Assembly: GCF_004135735.1 (NCBI RefSeq) | Contig: NZ_CP012670.1 | Coordinates: 6,774,501-6,838,500, forward strand | Direction of reading: 5' to 3' | Length of the DNA stretch: 64,000 nt | Source: Sorangium cellulosum | Lineage (GTDB): Bacteria > Myxococcota_A > Polyangia > Polyangiales > Polyangiaceae | In this document: positions 36,904 to 45,195 of the stretch, one piece after another | Position numbering within the stretch: position 1 is the first letter of the stretch | How the letters are laid out: every line of letters begins with the position of its first letter | Notes under the pieces: model-generated | Database searches by the model: none | What the model saw: only the letters and a program-made list of their open reading frames with translations | What the model was told of the DNA's origin: nothing | Program-made: the position numbers and the translations under genes

Positions 36904-37302
36904 CTACAACGCGCGCTCGAAGCCGGCGTAGGCCGACGGCGACTCGCGGACGAGCACCCGCAGGGTGGCGCCCGGCGGCGGCGCCTCGCCCGCCGGGAGC
37001 TTCGCGAGGTCGTCGGCGAGGAGCGCGGCCACGTGCTCGGCCACCCGCTCGGTCGTCGAGGTGCGCCCGGGGAACGCCGGGTGCTCGTCGAGGTTCCGGT
37101 AATCGAGCGTGTCGAGCGCCCGGCGCAGCGCCGCGCGCAGCGCGCCGATGTCCATGACGACGTGGTGCGGGCCGAGCGCCGTCGCGCGGATCTCGACGTC
37201 GACGGAGTACGTCGCGCCGTGCATCCGGGTCGCGGGGCCGAAGAACGGGTCGGAGAAGCTGTGCGCGATCATGATGTGATCGCTGACGCCGAGCAGGAAC
37301 AT
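36904..37302 (-). CDS. 6-pyruvoyl-tetrahydropterin synthase/QueD-like protein with altered active site
   Basis: 132 residues of the T-fold PTPS/QueD family. VSDHIMIAHSFSDPFFG gives the first zinc His (H14) and ATRMHGATYSVDVEI the second (H28). The third zinc ligand of the usual HGHNY is Ala30, the catalytic Cys before HGH is absent, and LDYRNLDEHP has Tyr where the family has the catalytic His. The C-terminal VRESPSAYAGFE keeps the substrate-anchoring Glu. The protein probably keeps the pterin-like fold but not standard QueD chemistry. It is the last gene of a tight minus-strand operon with an MDR dehydrogenase (10 bp away) and a RibD-type reductase. Confidence 0.75.
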   Translation of the reverse strand: MFLLGVSDHIMIAHSFSDPFFGPATRMHGATYSVDVEIRATALGPHHVVMDIGALRAALRRALDTLDYRNLDEHPAFPGRTSTTERVAEHVAALLADDLAKLPAGEAPPPGATLRVLVRESPSAYAGFERAL

Positions 37303-37311
37303 GGCAGACCT

Positions 37312-38421
37312 CTAGGTGTTCGCGTTCGCGGTGTGTCGCGATCCGTACTGGAAGACCGTCTGAAGCCGCGCCCCGGGCTCGGCGGCGAGCGCGGCGTACA
37401 GCTCGCTCGCGGCGTCGAGCGAGACGGGCGGGTCCAGGAGGACGTCGAGCGCGGCGTCCTCGAGGAGCGCGCGAACCAGCGCGAAGCGCCGCGCGGGGTC
37501 CCAGCGGGGCGCGCGCTCCGGCGGGAGGGTCGACACCTGGCTCGCGCGCAGGCGCAGCCGCCGCCGGTGGAACTCCGCCCCGAGCGCGACCGGGCTCGTC
37601 CGCGCGCCGTAGAACGACGCGACCGTCACGGTCGCCTCGCGCGCCGCGTGCGCGATCGCGCGGTCGAGCTCGGCGGGGTCGCCCGTCGCGGCGATCACGA
37701 CGTCCGCGTCGCCGCGCGGCCGGTCGTCCTCCGGCCGCGCCGCCGCGGCGGCGCCGAGCGCGAGGCCGGCCTGGCGCCGCCGTTCGCTCGGCTCGACCAG
37801 CCGCACCTCGGCCGCCCCCGCGCGCCGCGCGAGCGCCACAACGAGCAGCCCCACCACCCCTCCGCCGAGCACCACCACGACGTCGCCGAGGCCCACGCCC
37901 GCGTCCCACACGCACGTGACGGCCGTCTCCAGGTTCGCCGCGAGCACCGCGCGCGCGGCGGGGATGGAGCGCGGGAGGCCGCGCGCGGAGCCCGGACCGA
38001 GGACGTGCACGTCGCCGTGCGGGGCGAGCGCGAAGACGCGGTCGCCCGGCGCGAACGCCGCGCCCTCGCCGCGGGCGACGACCTCGCCCACCCACGCGTA
38101 GCCGTAGCGGCGAGGGTAGGTCGGCGCGCCCGGCGCGTCGAGCGACGGGTCGAACGGCGTCGGCCCCTCGCCGCGATAGAGCAGGAGCTCCGTGCCCTGG
38201 CTGATCCCCGACGCGAGCGCCCGCGCCGCGATCTCGCCGGCCCCGGGCTCCCGCGGCGGGGCGCCCAGGCGCACCTCGACGACGCCGGGCCGGACGAACC
38301 AGAGCTCCCGGCAGGGCGGCATGGGGGGCGGCGCGGGCGCCGGAGCCGACGCGGGCGCCGGGGGCGGCGCGGGCGCCGGGGGCGCCGGGGGCGGCGCGGG
38401 AGGATCAGTCGGGATAGCCAA
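37312..38421 (-). CDS. MDR-family dehydrogenase lacking typical catalytic zinc ligands
   Basis: 369 residues from ATG 38421. The first 33 residues are Pro/Ala repeats, so a start at MPPCRELW (38322) is equally possible. ALASGISQGTELLLYRGEGP replaces the zinc Cys region of alcohol dehydrogenases. YGYAWVGEVVARGEG, FALAPHGDVHVL and VVVLGGGVVGLLVVALARRA (Rossmann fold) follow the MDR plan. The sequence resembles BchC-like and threonine-dehydrogenase-like members that work on large substrates. The upstream gene overlaps its start by 17 bp, showing tight coupling. It probably reduces or oxidises an intermediate made with the flanking pterin/RibD-like proteins. Confidence 0.75.
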   Translation of the reverse strand: MAIPTDPPAPPPAPPAPAPPPAPASAPAPAPPPMPPCRELWFVRPGVVEVRLGAPPREPGAGEIAARALASGISQGTELLLYRGEGPTPFDPSLDAPGAPTYPRRYGYAWVGEVVARGEGAAFAPGDRVFALAPHGDVHVLGPGSARGLPRSIPAARAVLAANLETAVTCVWDAGVGLGDVVVVLGGGVVGLLVVALARRAGAAEVRLVEPSERRRQAGLALGAAAAARPEDDRPRGDADVVIAATGDPAELDRAIAHAAREATVTVASFYGARTSPVALGAEFHRRRLRLRASQVSTLPPERAPRWDPARRFALVRALLEDAALDVLLDPPVSLDAASELYAALAAEPGARLQTVFQYGSRHTANANT

Positions 38422-39094
38422 TCTCGCCTCGCAGGAGCAGGTTGCCGCCGAGCAGCTCGACGGCCGGCTCGCGCAGATCGATCGCCGACGCGCGCGGCGC
38501 CTCGCCCAGCGCGCCGATCGCGGCGAGGGCGGTGTCGCCGAAGAGGCGCGGCGCGATCTCGACCTCGGCGCGATCGGCGAGCCGCGCGCGCAGGAACGAG
38601 GTGAGCACGGCGCCGCCCCCCTCGACGAGCAGCCGCCGCACGCCGCGCGCGTGGAGCTCGGCGAGCGCGTGCGGCAGCGAGACGCGGCCGCGCTCGGAGG
38701 CGGGCACGACGACGACCTCGACGCCGCGCGCCTCGAGCCGCGCCCGCGCGCCGTCCGGCGCGCGCCCCCGGGCGCCGACGACGAGCACGCGCCCGCCGCC
38801 CGGCTGCCCCCGGCCCGCCGACGCGAGCAGGCGCGCGCCGTCGGGCAGGTCGAGGGCGCTCGCCAGCACCACGCGCACCGGCTGGGGCCCCGCGCACGCG
38901 CGCACCGTGAGCAACGGGTCGTCGATGACGACGGTGCGGCGCCCGACGAGCACCGCGTCGTGCTCCGCGCGCGCCCGGTGAGCGAGCTGGATCCCCGCGG
39001 GCGTGCTGAGCACCACGCGCTCGCCCGGCGTGGCGATGCGGCCGTCGAGCGTCTGGGCGAAGTGGAGCGTGACCCGCGGGCGCGGAAGGCTCAT
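38405..39094 (-). CDS. RibD C-terminal (deaminoflavin-type) reductase
   Basis: 229 residues from ATG 39094, a RibD C-terminal domain without the deaminase domain. VTLHFAQTLDGRIATPGERV, HDAVLVGRRTVVIDDPLLTV with its following R, and RRLLVEGGGAVLTSFL are the NADPH and substrate motifs of this reductase family (relatives of dihydrofolate reductase). Family members reduce the ribosyl chain of a pyrimidine or related intermediate. First gene of the operon with the MDR and PTPS-like genes, which together suggest a pterin- or flavin-like small molecule. A 145-bp piece of this gene is duplicated at 50726-50870. Confidence 0.82.
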   Translation of the reverse strand: MSLPRPRVTLHFAQTLDGRIATPGERVVLSTPAGIQLAHRARAEHDAVLVGRRTVVIDDPLLTVRACAGPQPVRVVLASALDLPDGARLLASAGRGQPGGGRVLVVGARGRAPDGARARLEARGVEVVVVPASERGRVSLPHALAELHARGVRRLLVEGGGAVLTSFLRARLADRAEVEIAPRLFGDTALAAIGALGEAPRASAIDLREPAVELLGGNLLLRGEIGYPD

Positions 39095-39139
39095 GGCGCG
39101 CTCGCGGGCGTGCCCCCGGCGCGGGCGAGCGCGCGCGCG

Positions 39140-39181
39140 GCGGGAGCGGACGCGCGCGTAGCGGGAGCGGACGCGCGCGCG
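39140..39181. repeat. Two 21-bp repeats upstream of the RibD-like gene
   Basis: GGCGGGAGCGGACGCGCGCG plus one base is repeated at 39140-39160 and 39161-39181 with minor change, in the 5' region of the RibD-like gene. The rest of 39095-39337 holds no supported gene. Confidence 0.5.
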
Positions 39182-39337
39182 GCGCGCGCCGAGGGGGACT
39201 GCGTCGTCGTCCCGAGCCGGCAGCGGAGCCTCCGGGTCACGGCGCCACTCTAGACCAGAACGCCCGATCCGTGGAGGACCGCACGTCCCCACGCGGGGCG
39301 CGCGCGGCGCTCGCCGAGTCCGCCGCTCGGCATCGGA

Positions 39338-39497
39338 GCTCGCCGTGGCCGGCCGCTACGCGGCGTCGACGTCGAACGTCATCTGCTCGTCGGTCGGCTC
39401 ACGCGCAGCAGCGCGCGGGGGTGGCGCCGTAGCAAGCCCGAGGTGGGCCGAGATCTTGGTGACGGCTCCGCGGTCGGTCACGCTCGCGAGGATCTGC
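39338..39497 (-). mobile_element. 3' fragment of an IS91-type transposase (160-bp copy)
   Basis: This segment differs by one base from 49188-49347. It encodes (minus strand) the last residues of a transposase: ILASVTDRGAVTKISAHLGL then ATAPPPRAAAREPTDEQMTF in the longer copy. At 39497/39498 it is fused to a lipoprotein gene whose 3' part is lost. The shared segment ends 18 bp past the transposase stop in both copies, which may mark the element's end. Confidence 0.75.
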
Positions 39498-39872
39498 GGA
39501 GAGCGTCCCGCCGCCGAAATCCACCGCACCCTCGATTCCGCCGGTGGCGAACACGTTCCCCGTCGAGTCCACGGCGACGCCATTGCCGTCCTCATGACCG
39601 CTGGCGCTGCCGAAGCTCTTGCTCCAGACGTGATTGCCGGCGCTGTCGAACTTCGCCACGAAGATGTCGCGGCCCCCTGAGCTGGTCAGCGACGTGCCGC
39701 CGAAGCTCAAGGTGCCCGAGAAGCTCCCCGTGATGGTCAGCGCGTGCTGAGAGCTCGCGACGTGCTCGTCGCCGGCGAGCGCGCCCCCCTCCGGCGACAG
39801 CGCGCCGCATCCGGCCGTGGCGACGAGGACAGCCGCTCCGACCACCCATGTTGACCATCGCATTGATTTCAT
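39498..39872 (-). pseudogene. SBBP-type lipoprotein gene cut off by transposon sequence
   Basis: The first about 125 codons are intact. The start at 39872 follows AGGAGG, then come a lipoprotein signal (VLVATAGC) and SBBP-type beta repeats (DIFVAKFDSAGNHVWSKSFG, GNGVAVDSTGNVFATGG). After GGGTLSAD the frame passes into the antisense-like IS91 fragment and ends at 39399 with an unrelated tail (RERDRPRSRHQD). Intact relatives carry several hundred more residues of these repeats, so the gene is a truncated relic. The lipoprotein at 4473-6167 is of a similar kind. Confidence 0.8.
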
Positions 39873-40298
39873 TGCCACCTCCTGTGGTCCATCCTCCCTC
39901 GGCGCACGCGCGCAGAGAGCAGGAGGGCGAGCGTCAGCATCACGGATGCCGGGCTCATACGGTTGAGCTGTTGCGCTGGCGAGAACCATCGAGTAAGGCG
40001 ACGTGAAGGAAGCAAGAGCAGGGGTAACCGACTCTAGGCACCTCGCGGCCGGACGAGGGCGAAGGCGAGGAGCCGGACGCTCACGCAGGCGCGGGCGAAC
40101 ATGTCTCCATCTGCACGCGGCGACCTGGCCGAGGAGACCCCGGCGCCGGCGGTCCTTCGAGGGCCGCATCGTCGCCGATCGTCGCCGATCGTCGCCGATG
40201 CGCTTTGCACCTCCCGTGCTACACGGCTGGCATGAAGCGCGGTCTCGATGCAGCGGGCGACTCGCACTCCGCAGGCTGCGATCGCGGCATGATCCACC
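39873..40298. other. Intergenic region, no supported gene
   Basis: No gene is supported. A short GATCGTCGCC-type tandem repeat (three copies of a 12-bp unit) occurs near 40167-40200. The stretch is upstream of the truncated lipoprotein and carries its former promoter. Confidence 0.4.
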
Positions 40299-40343
40299 GT
40301 GACATGTCACGCCGCCTGCATGACATGTCACGTGACATGTCAC
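40299..40343. promoter_or_regulatory. Three 12-bp palindromes GTGACATGTCAC
   Basis: GTGACATGTCAC occurs at 40299-40310 and 40332-40343. A near copy, ATGACATGTCAC, lies at 40320-40331. Two are directly abutted. Perfect dyads in a row look like a multi-site operator for a dimeric repressor. No gene starts close by on either strand, so the controlled gene is probably lost. Confidence 0.55.
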
Positions 40344-40382
40344 GGCTGCAGGTGCGGAACACCTCCGCGAGCTCCCGTAGGC

Positions 40383-40675
40383 CAAGGGGGTGGGGCAAAC
40401 AGGACGATCCGGAGATCGTCCAGGGCGAATTACCGCGCTCCCCTGCGGCTAGGACAAGCAAACGCGCTCCGCAGAAGTGTGCCTTCCGATCGCGCGATCT
40501 CGACGAAAAAGCGTGGATCCACCGCCGCGGGAACCGCTGTCCGGTCGGCCGTAACGCGCGATTGACGGTGGTCGAGGGCGGCGGGACGATCTTGGCCGCC
40601 GAGAGGCGGCTTCCGGGAGCGATGGGAGATGGCAAACCGCCTTCAACTACATAGCAGCGGCCCGAGGAGCGCACT
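40383..40675. repeat. Dispersed repeat, copy A (293 bp)
   Basis: Shares both ends and most of its length with 46863-47111. Both begin CAAGGGGGTGGGGCAAACAG, contain GGATCCACCGCCGCGGGAAC and end CGGCCCGAGGAGCGCACT. Copy A has about 45 extra bases in the first third. Frames are open on both strands in places, but differ between copies. The element looks like a relic or a non-autonomous mobile repeat. Confidence 0.8.
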
Positions 40676-40779
40676 GTCCAAGCTGGTCAAATTCGCGGGG
40701 CGAGGCCACGGGCTGTTCTGGCACGCCTGAGGGAGCTGGCTCAGGTTCGATCCGAAGCGCAGCAGTGCTATCCCTCGAT

Positions 40780-40999
40780 TCCTCGCCCTCGACATGCTCG
40801 AGCAGCATCCGCTCCGTGTCGTCACCCGCGCGGCGTCCAGGAGCCGTGGCACGACGACATCGAGGCCGAGCTGCTCGGAAACCGCGGCGACCACGTCCGC
40901 AGCTTCGGGCCGACAGGGACACGCCAGGTCGACGGCTGGGAGCACACCCAAGAGTGCGCCGTCACGCCGGACGAGGACGGTGCCGACGTGACGGCTCAT
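40780..40999 (-). pseudogene. Unassigned gene relic
   Basis: Minus-strand reading gives VRRDGALLGVLPAVDLACPC then RPEAADVVAAVSEQLGLDVV and VPRLLDAARV before losing coherence. The phrase LGxLPxxxxxxxxPExxxVVAAVxExxGxDVxVxRLL resembles the N-terminus of some phosphotransferase-family proteins of actinobacteria. Only this piece survives, between repeat copy A and an intact gene. The assignment is weak. Confidence 0.3.
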
Positions 41000-41022
41000 C
41001 TTGGAGGCAATCTCTCTGAGAG

Positions 41023-41610
41023 CTACCCGAGCACCGTGAGGATCGAGTGAAACCCGGGCTGCCCCGTGTGTACACCCTGCGGTGACATCCACGCTTCGTA
41101 GGTTTCGCCAGTCGGCGAGCGCAGCTGAACGAACTCCAGGCTGACCATTGGATTGTACGGGTTGTTCGGTGGGCGCCCCAAATCCGCGCCAGGGTGAGCC
41201 GCGGCCGCGCCGAGCGCGCGCGTGCCTGGAGCGAACGCCGCGAATTGTTTATAGTTTCCGCGTTGCCCAAGCTCGCTGTACTCACGCGAGATCACGATCC
41301 GACCCGTGGAGGTCAACCCGACTTGCACATTCGGCACGTACGTCGACACGCCGACCACGTTGGCCGACACGGCGTTCAACGCGGCGCCCGCCAGCTGTCG
41401 TGCGGTGCCTTGCGCTCCCTGAAACTCCGTCCCGCCCCAAGCTCCGACCACCTTCTCGCCCTCCGCAAGAGCGAAGTACCCGGCATAGGTGTCGTTGAAG
41501 CGCTCGGCCGCCTCCTCCGGGCTCATGTTCTGGACCTTGCGCCGCATCATGAGCGAATAGGCGACCGCCGCACCGATCAGAACGACCGGCAAGAAATAGT
41601 AGATGTACAT
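41023..41610 (-). CDS. Hypothetical single-pass membrane protein
   Basis: 195 residues from ATG 41610, preceded by AAAGGGAGTGAGC. One N-terminal helix (YIYYFLPVVLIGAAVAYSLM) then a soluble domain (MSPEEAAERFNDTYAGYFAL, VVGVSTYVPNVQVGLTSTGR, MVSLEFVQLRSPTGETYEAW). The pattern suggests a PH-like or lipid-contact beta domain, but no family is recognised. Codon use is less extreme in GC than that of neighbours. It sits among relics yet has an intact frame and a good start, so it is probably expressed. Confidence 0.6.
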   Translation of the reverse strand: MYIYYFLPVVLIGAAVAYSLMMRRKVQNMSPEEAAERFNDTYAGYFALAEGEKVVGAWGGTEFQGAQGTARQLAGAALNAVSANVVGVSTYVPNVQVGLTSTGRIVISREYSELGQRGNYKQFAAFAPGTRALGAAAAHPGADLGRPPNNPYNPMVSLEFVQLRSPTGETYEAWMSPQGVHTGQPGFHSILTVLG

Positions 41611-41758
41611 GCTCACTCCCTTTTGCCTACCACGGCAATCAAGCGCATCGATAGTGACCACGAGCGCCGCGTGAAGTCAAGACGCGGAGCCGCGACAGAG
41701 AGCGCTCTGCGAATGTGACGCCCGTGAGCTCACCAGCTCGGGCTCGCCTTCGGCGCGA

Positions 41759-42227
41759 TCAATCGCCGAAGTTCTGGCCCCAAACTCGCTCGATCTTCGC
41801 GTCAGGCGCGTCGTAGTAGCCAACGCCGAGATGTCGGTATCTGGGGGACAAGAGGTTCGCGCAGTGACCGTCGCTCCCCATCCAACCAGCGACGACGGCC
41901 TGCGGGTCGCGGTACCCTTGTGCGATGTCTTCGCCTACGGCGCAGCCGCCGAAGCCGGCCGCTTGCGTGCGGTCCAGCAGGGTACGACCATCCGCGCTCT
42001 CGTGCGAGAAGTAGCCGCTCATCGCCATATCTCGGGCATGCAGTCGCGCCGCGACACGTAAGCTCTCGTTCATCTCGAGCGCGCCGCTCGCGCGGAAGCA
42101 GCCTTCCGAGCCACAACATCCGCCCTCGGTAACACGCGGCCTGCTCCGCCGCGGAGGACATGAGCATCTTGTTCTCCCATCGGGCAGCAGCGTCGCCGTT
42201 ACCGGCGGACTGGAGGCCGCAGTCCAT
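41759..42227 (-). pseudogene. CAP-domain (SCP/PR1-like) protein, frameshifted
   Basis: The C-terminal part is clear: MNESLRVAARLHARDMAMSG, YFSHESADGRTLLDRTQAAG, CAVGEDIAQGY, GHCANLL and VWGQNFGD. It matches CAP/SCP proteins, including the conserved His and Glu of the central cavity. The first helix lies in another frame (AARWENKMLMSSAAEQAAC) and rejoins via CCGSEGCF near 42120-42140, which needs a one-base shift. A translated fragment from ATG 42073 would lack the first helix. The gene is therefore probably broken, unless a sequence error is present. Confidence 0.6.
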
Positions 42228-42386
42228 CCATGAGGAGGTCCAACAGGCGACTCACGAGATCGATCCGGTCGCCCGCTTGCGCGAGCCGGGCGTGGCGATC
42301 CCGCGCCGCGATTCGGGCCAGAGAATCGGCGCCATCCCCGAGGTCGTGCCGCGCCTCTCCTGGAACGAGCGCGACGCTGGCTGAGG

Positions 42387-43820
42387 CTACGGCGCAGCGC
42401 CGATCGGGCCGAACATGCGGAAGAGGTCGGGGGGCGACGCGAACGTGACCGCCGAGAGGAAGTAGCCGCCCGCGGGGTGGTGCGAGCAAGCACCCGCGAA
42501 CACGCCCTCCCCCGCGTCGATCCGCGCGACGACGATGGGCGCCCCCAGGGCGTCCCGCTCGACACCGTCGCCTGCTCGAGGGAACACCAGGCACCCGCGG
42601 TAGCCCGATCCGGTGACGTCCCCCGGCAACGAGACCGGTCCCGCCGGTGACGCGATGAGATACCGCTTGCCGCCGCTCGCGAACAGATGCGCCGCGTTCA
42701 GTTGGAGTTCCTCGTCTCCGACGCAGGGTGCGTCCGCGGCCTCGAGCAGCGTGCCTGCGTGGGACCAGGTGGCACCGTGGTCGAGCGAGCGCAGGAGCTC
42801 GATGCGGATCCCGTGCTGCGATCCAGCCGGGGCTACGCAACCGACCGCGAGCTCGAGCGCGCCCGTTTCCGGGTCGAACGCCCCTGACGGCTCCGTGAGC
42901 GCGACACACTCCTCGAGCCTGCCGAGCGCGGTCGTCACCTGGGGCGCTTGCAGCGACGAGGGCCAGGCCGATGGCCATCCGATGAGCGGCGCCGGCGCCG
43001 ACCACGGCCCGGCGGCGGTCGCTGCGGTGCCCATTCGCAGCTGACCGTACTGGTAGCGGAGCCGCGGCGTGTTCGGGTCTTCGGGAGCTGGCGCGAGCAC
43101 GATGTAGCTGTGCGTGAAGAGCTTCCACCTCCTGGAGGGCTCCGGATCCGCGGGATCCTCGACCAAGCCAGAGACCTCGTGCACGAGCGTCGCGTCGGCG
43201 CAGGTCCCACCCGGACAGCCCGCGTCGCCCGGGGCTTCGACGAGCAGTCCCTCCTCGGGCAAGTTGGCGATGGCCGCGAAGACGAAGCTCCCGCCGCTGT
43301 CCGTGGACACGGCGATCCGCGTGTGGAGCTTCCGTCGTGCGAGATCGACGCTGGTGTAGCTCATCGCCAGGGAGCCATCCGTCGCGCTGACGAGCGAGGG
43401 ATCGAAGGTGCCGATCTCCGAGCCCGGTGGGTCGTCCACGACGCGGAGGCGCGCGACGTAGCCATCGGGATCCACCATGATGGGCGCCGGGAGCACCACG
43501 GGACACCCCGTGGCGCCACCCTGCCCACCGGGCGCGGTGTCGGCGCCGCCGGTCGCGGTCCCGGCCGCGCCGGCCGAGGTTTCCGGGGCGACGCCCCCCT
43601 CGGCCGCTCCCCAACCCACGCTCCCCCCCGCGCCGGCCGGGCCTGCGGTGCCACCGTCGCCGCCGCCGGAGGGAGACGGTGTGGTCGAGGTGTGGCCGCT
43701 GTTGCACGCCGCGCCAGCGAGCCCGAGCGTCCAGGCGATCGCCCAGCGGCTTCGGCGCCCAAGGAAACTCGTGCGTCGCCCTCCGCGCGGCGCACCACCA
43801 AGCCCAGCCTGACGCTTCAT
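42387..43820 (-). CDS. BNR/Asp-box (sialidase-like fold) lipoprotein
   Basis: 477 residues from ATG 43820. Lipobox LAGAAC, then a GGGDGGTAGPAGAGG-type linker (about 45-95). The catalytic-like domain has Asp-boxes IAVSTDSGGSFVF and LLRSLDHGATWSHAG, and inter-box strands (TFDPSLVSATDGSLAMSYTS, YQYGQLRMGTAATAAGPWSA). It resembles six-bladed propellers of sialidases and exo-glycosidases. An Arg triad could not be identified, so activity is uncertain. It could also be a binding lectin. A long upstream in-frame extension passes through IS91-like sequence and is not native. Confidence 0.68.
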   Translation of the reverse strand: MKRQAGLGGAPRGGRRTSFLGRRSRWAIAWTLGLAGAACNSGHTSTTPSPSGGGDGGTAGPAGAGGSVGWGAAEGGVAPETSAGAAGTATGGADTAPGGQGGATGCPVVLPAPIMVDPDGYVARLRVVDDPPGSEIGTFDPSLVSATDGSLAMSYTSVDLARRKLHTRIAVSTDSGGSFVFAAIANLPEEGLLVEAPGDAGCPGGTCADATLVHEVSGLVEDPADPEPSRRWKLFTHSYIVLAPAPEDPNTPRLRYQYGQLRMGTAATAAGPWSAPAPLIGWPSAWPSSLQAPQVTTALGRLEECVALTEPSGAFDPETGALELAVGCVAPAGSQHGIRIELLRSLDHGATWSHAGTLLEAADAPCVGDEELQLNAAHLFASGGKRYLIASPAGPVSLPGDVTGSGYRGCLVFPRAGDGVERDALGAPIVVARIDAGEGVFAGACSHHPAGGYFLSAVTFASPPDLFRMFGPIGAAP

Positions 43821-44109
43821 GCGTTCAGGCTGCCTCAGGCGGCGGCCGGTGACCAGCGTTGCGCTGTGCTCCTCACTCGAACTGAGCCGTCCCGGGCGCC
43901 ACGTCGAGCGGGCAGCGAAGGCAGCCGCACAACCCGATGGGCCTCGCCATAATCGTGCTGCGCCCCCCGCCGGGGCGCCTCCGGCGACGATCGCGCGAAG
44001 GGACGGCGAGCCCCGCTCCATTCAAGGACGGAGGCGCCCCGCGCCCCGCTGGCCGCCCTCCGCGCGACAGCCCACGACGCGGCCGCGCGAGGCTCACCTG
44101 AGGAGGTCG

Positions 44110-44928
44110 GTGGCAGAGTGGCTCACGCTCGCGCTGTCCGCCGGGCCCGAGCGGGTCGGGCCGCTCGCGGGCGCGCTGCACCGCAAGACGCACGGCAACC
44201 CGTTCTTCCTGGGCCAGCTCCTGCTGGAGCTCCACCGGCAGAAGCGCGTGCGGCGCGATCTGGAGGACGGCGCGTGGCCGTGGGATCAGGACGCGGTGGA
44301 GCGCGCCGCGGTCACGGACAACGTCGTGGATCTCGTGCTCCGCAAGGTGGTGGAGCCGCCCGCGGGCACGCAGGAGCTCCCGGGACAGGCGGCGTGCGCG
44401 GGACACAGCTTCTCGTTCGAGGAGCTGACGGTGCTCTCGGGCAAGGCGCCGGCCGAGGCAGGGGCCGTGCGGTGGCCCGCGGTGCTCGACGGGCTGGTGG
44501 TGCCCAGCGACGGGCAGTACCGCGAGGCGCAGGCGCTGGCCCTGGCGCGTCAGAGCAGCGATCTCGAGGCGCGTTATCGGTTCCTGCACGACCGCGTGCA
44601 GCAGGCGTTCTACGAGCGGATCCCGCCGGAGCAGCGGGCCAGGACCCACCTCGCGATCGGCCGGAGGCTCCGGGCGGCGTTCGAGCAGCAGGGCGGCTCG
44701 AACCAGAGGCAGCTCGAGATGGTGAGGCACCTGAACCTGGGCGCCGCGGCGCTCGAGGACGAGGCGGAGCGCAAGGAGCTGGCGGCGCCGAACCTGAGAG
44801 GCGCGAGGGCGGCGAAGCGCAACGGCTCGTACCAGCTCCAGGCGACGCTGGTGGAGCGGGCGCAGCAGCTCCTCGGCGAGCGCGCGTGGGAGCTCGAGGG
44901 GGAGACGGTGACGTTCCCCGTGGCGTGA
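44110..44928 (+). pseudogene. Orphan fragment of a large ATPase/kinase-type regulator
   Basis: The frame encodes the middle of an AAA_16-containing regulator of the PknK/sensor-kinase type: LHRKTHGNPFFLGQLLLELH, TDNVVDLVLRKV and RYRFLHDRVQQAFYERIPPE, then ARTHLAIGRRLRAAF. These are the segments after the Walker motifs of such 1200-1800 residue proteins. The P-loop side and the C-terminal kinase or GAF modules are absent, and it ends abruptly after VTFPVA. The 5' side abuts a short IS91-like remnant at about 43897-43921. It is a relic of a gene broken at both ends. Confidence 0.7.
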
Positions 44929-45195
44929 CAGCACCCACTGGCGCACCGGGACGTTGGGGAGAATGCGTTCGGTGATGCATGCAGCCTCGTTGCACATGCG
45001 CCGTCCGGCGCAGCTCGGGCACGCTCGCGAGGTGCTCGCGGACGAGGCGATGCAGGGATGTGTCCTGCGGCCATCGAGGGACGTAGCGGGGCGCCGGGTG
45101 CACCCGCGCCCGCGCGCACCGGGTGTGCCCGCGCGGTCATGCGAAAATTCGGCCGGTTCGGGCTCGGGCCGCTCGCGACGTCCGTCAGACAGAGC

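Noticed and set aside
40219..40674. Minus-strand ORF across repeat copy A (similar ORF in copy B)
   Set aside because: The reading differs between copies and shifts frame, so it is not conserved as protein. The DNA repeat explains it better.
43821..44021. Upstream extension of the BNR lipoprotein gene
   Set aside because: The extension runs through sequence shared with the IS91 relic and has no signal peptide, while ATG 43820 gives a clean lipoprotein start.
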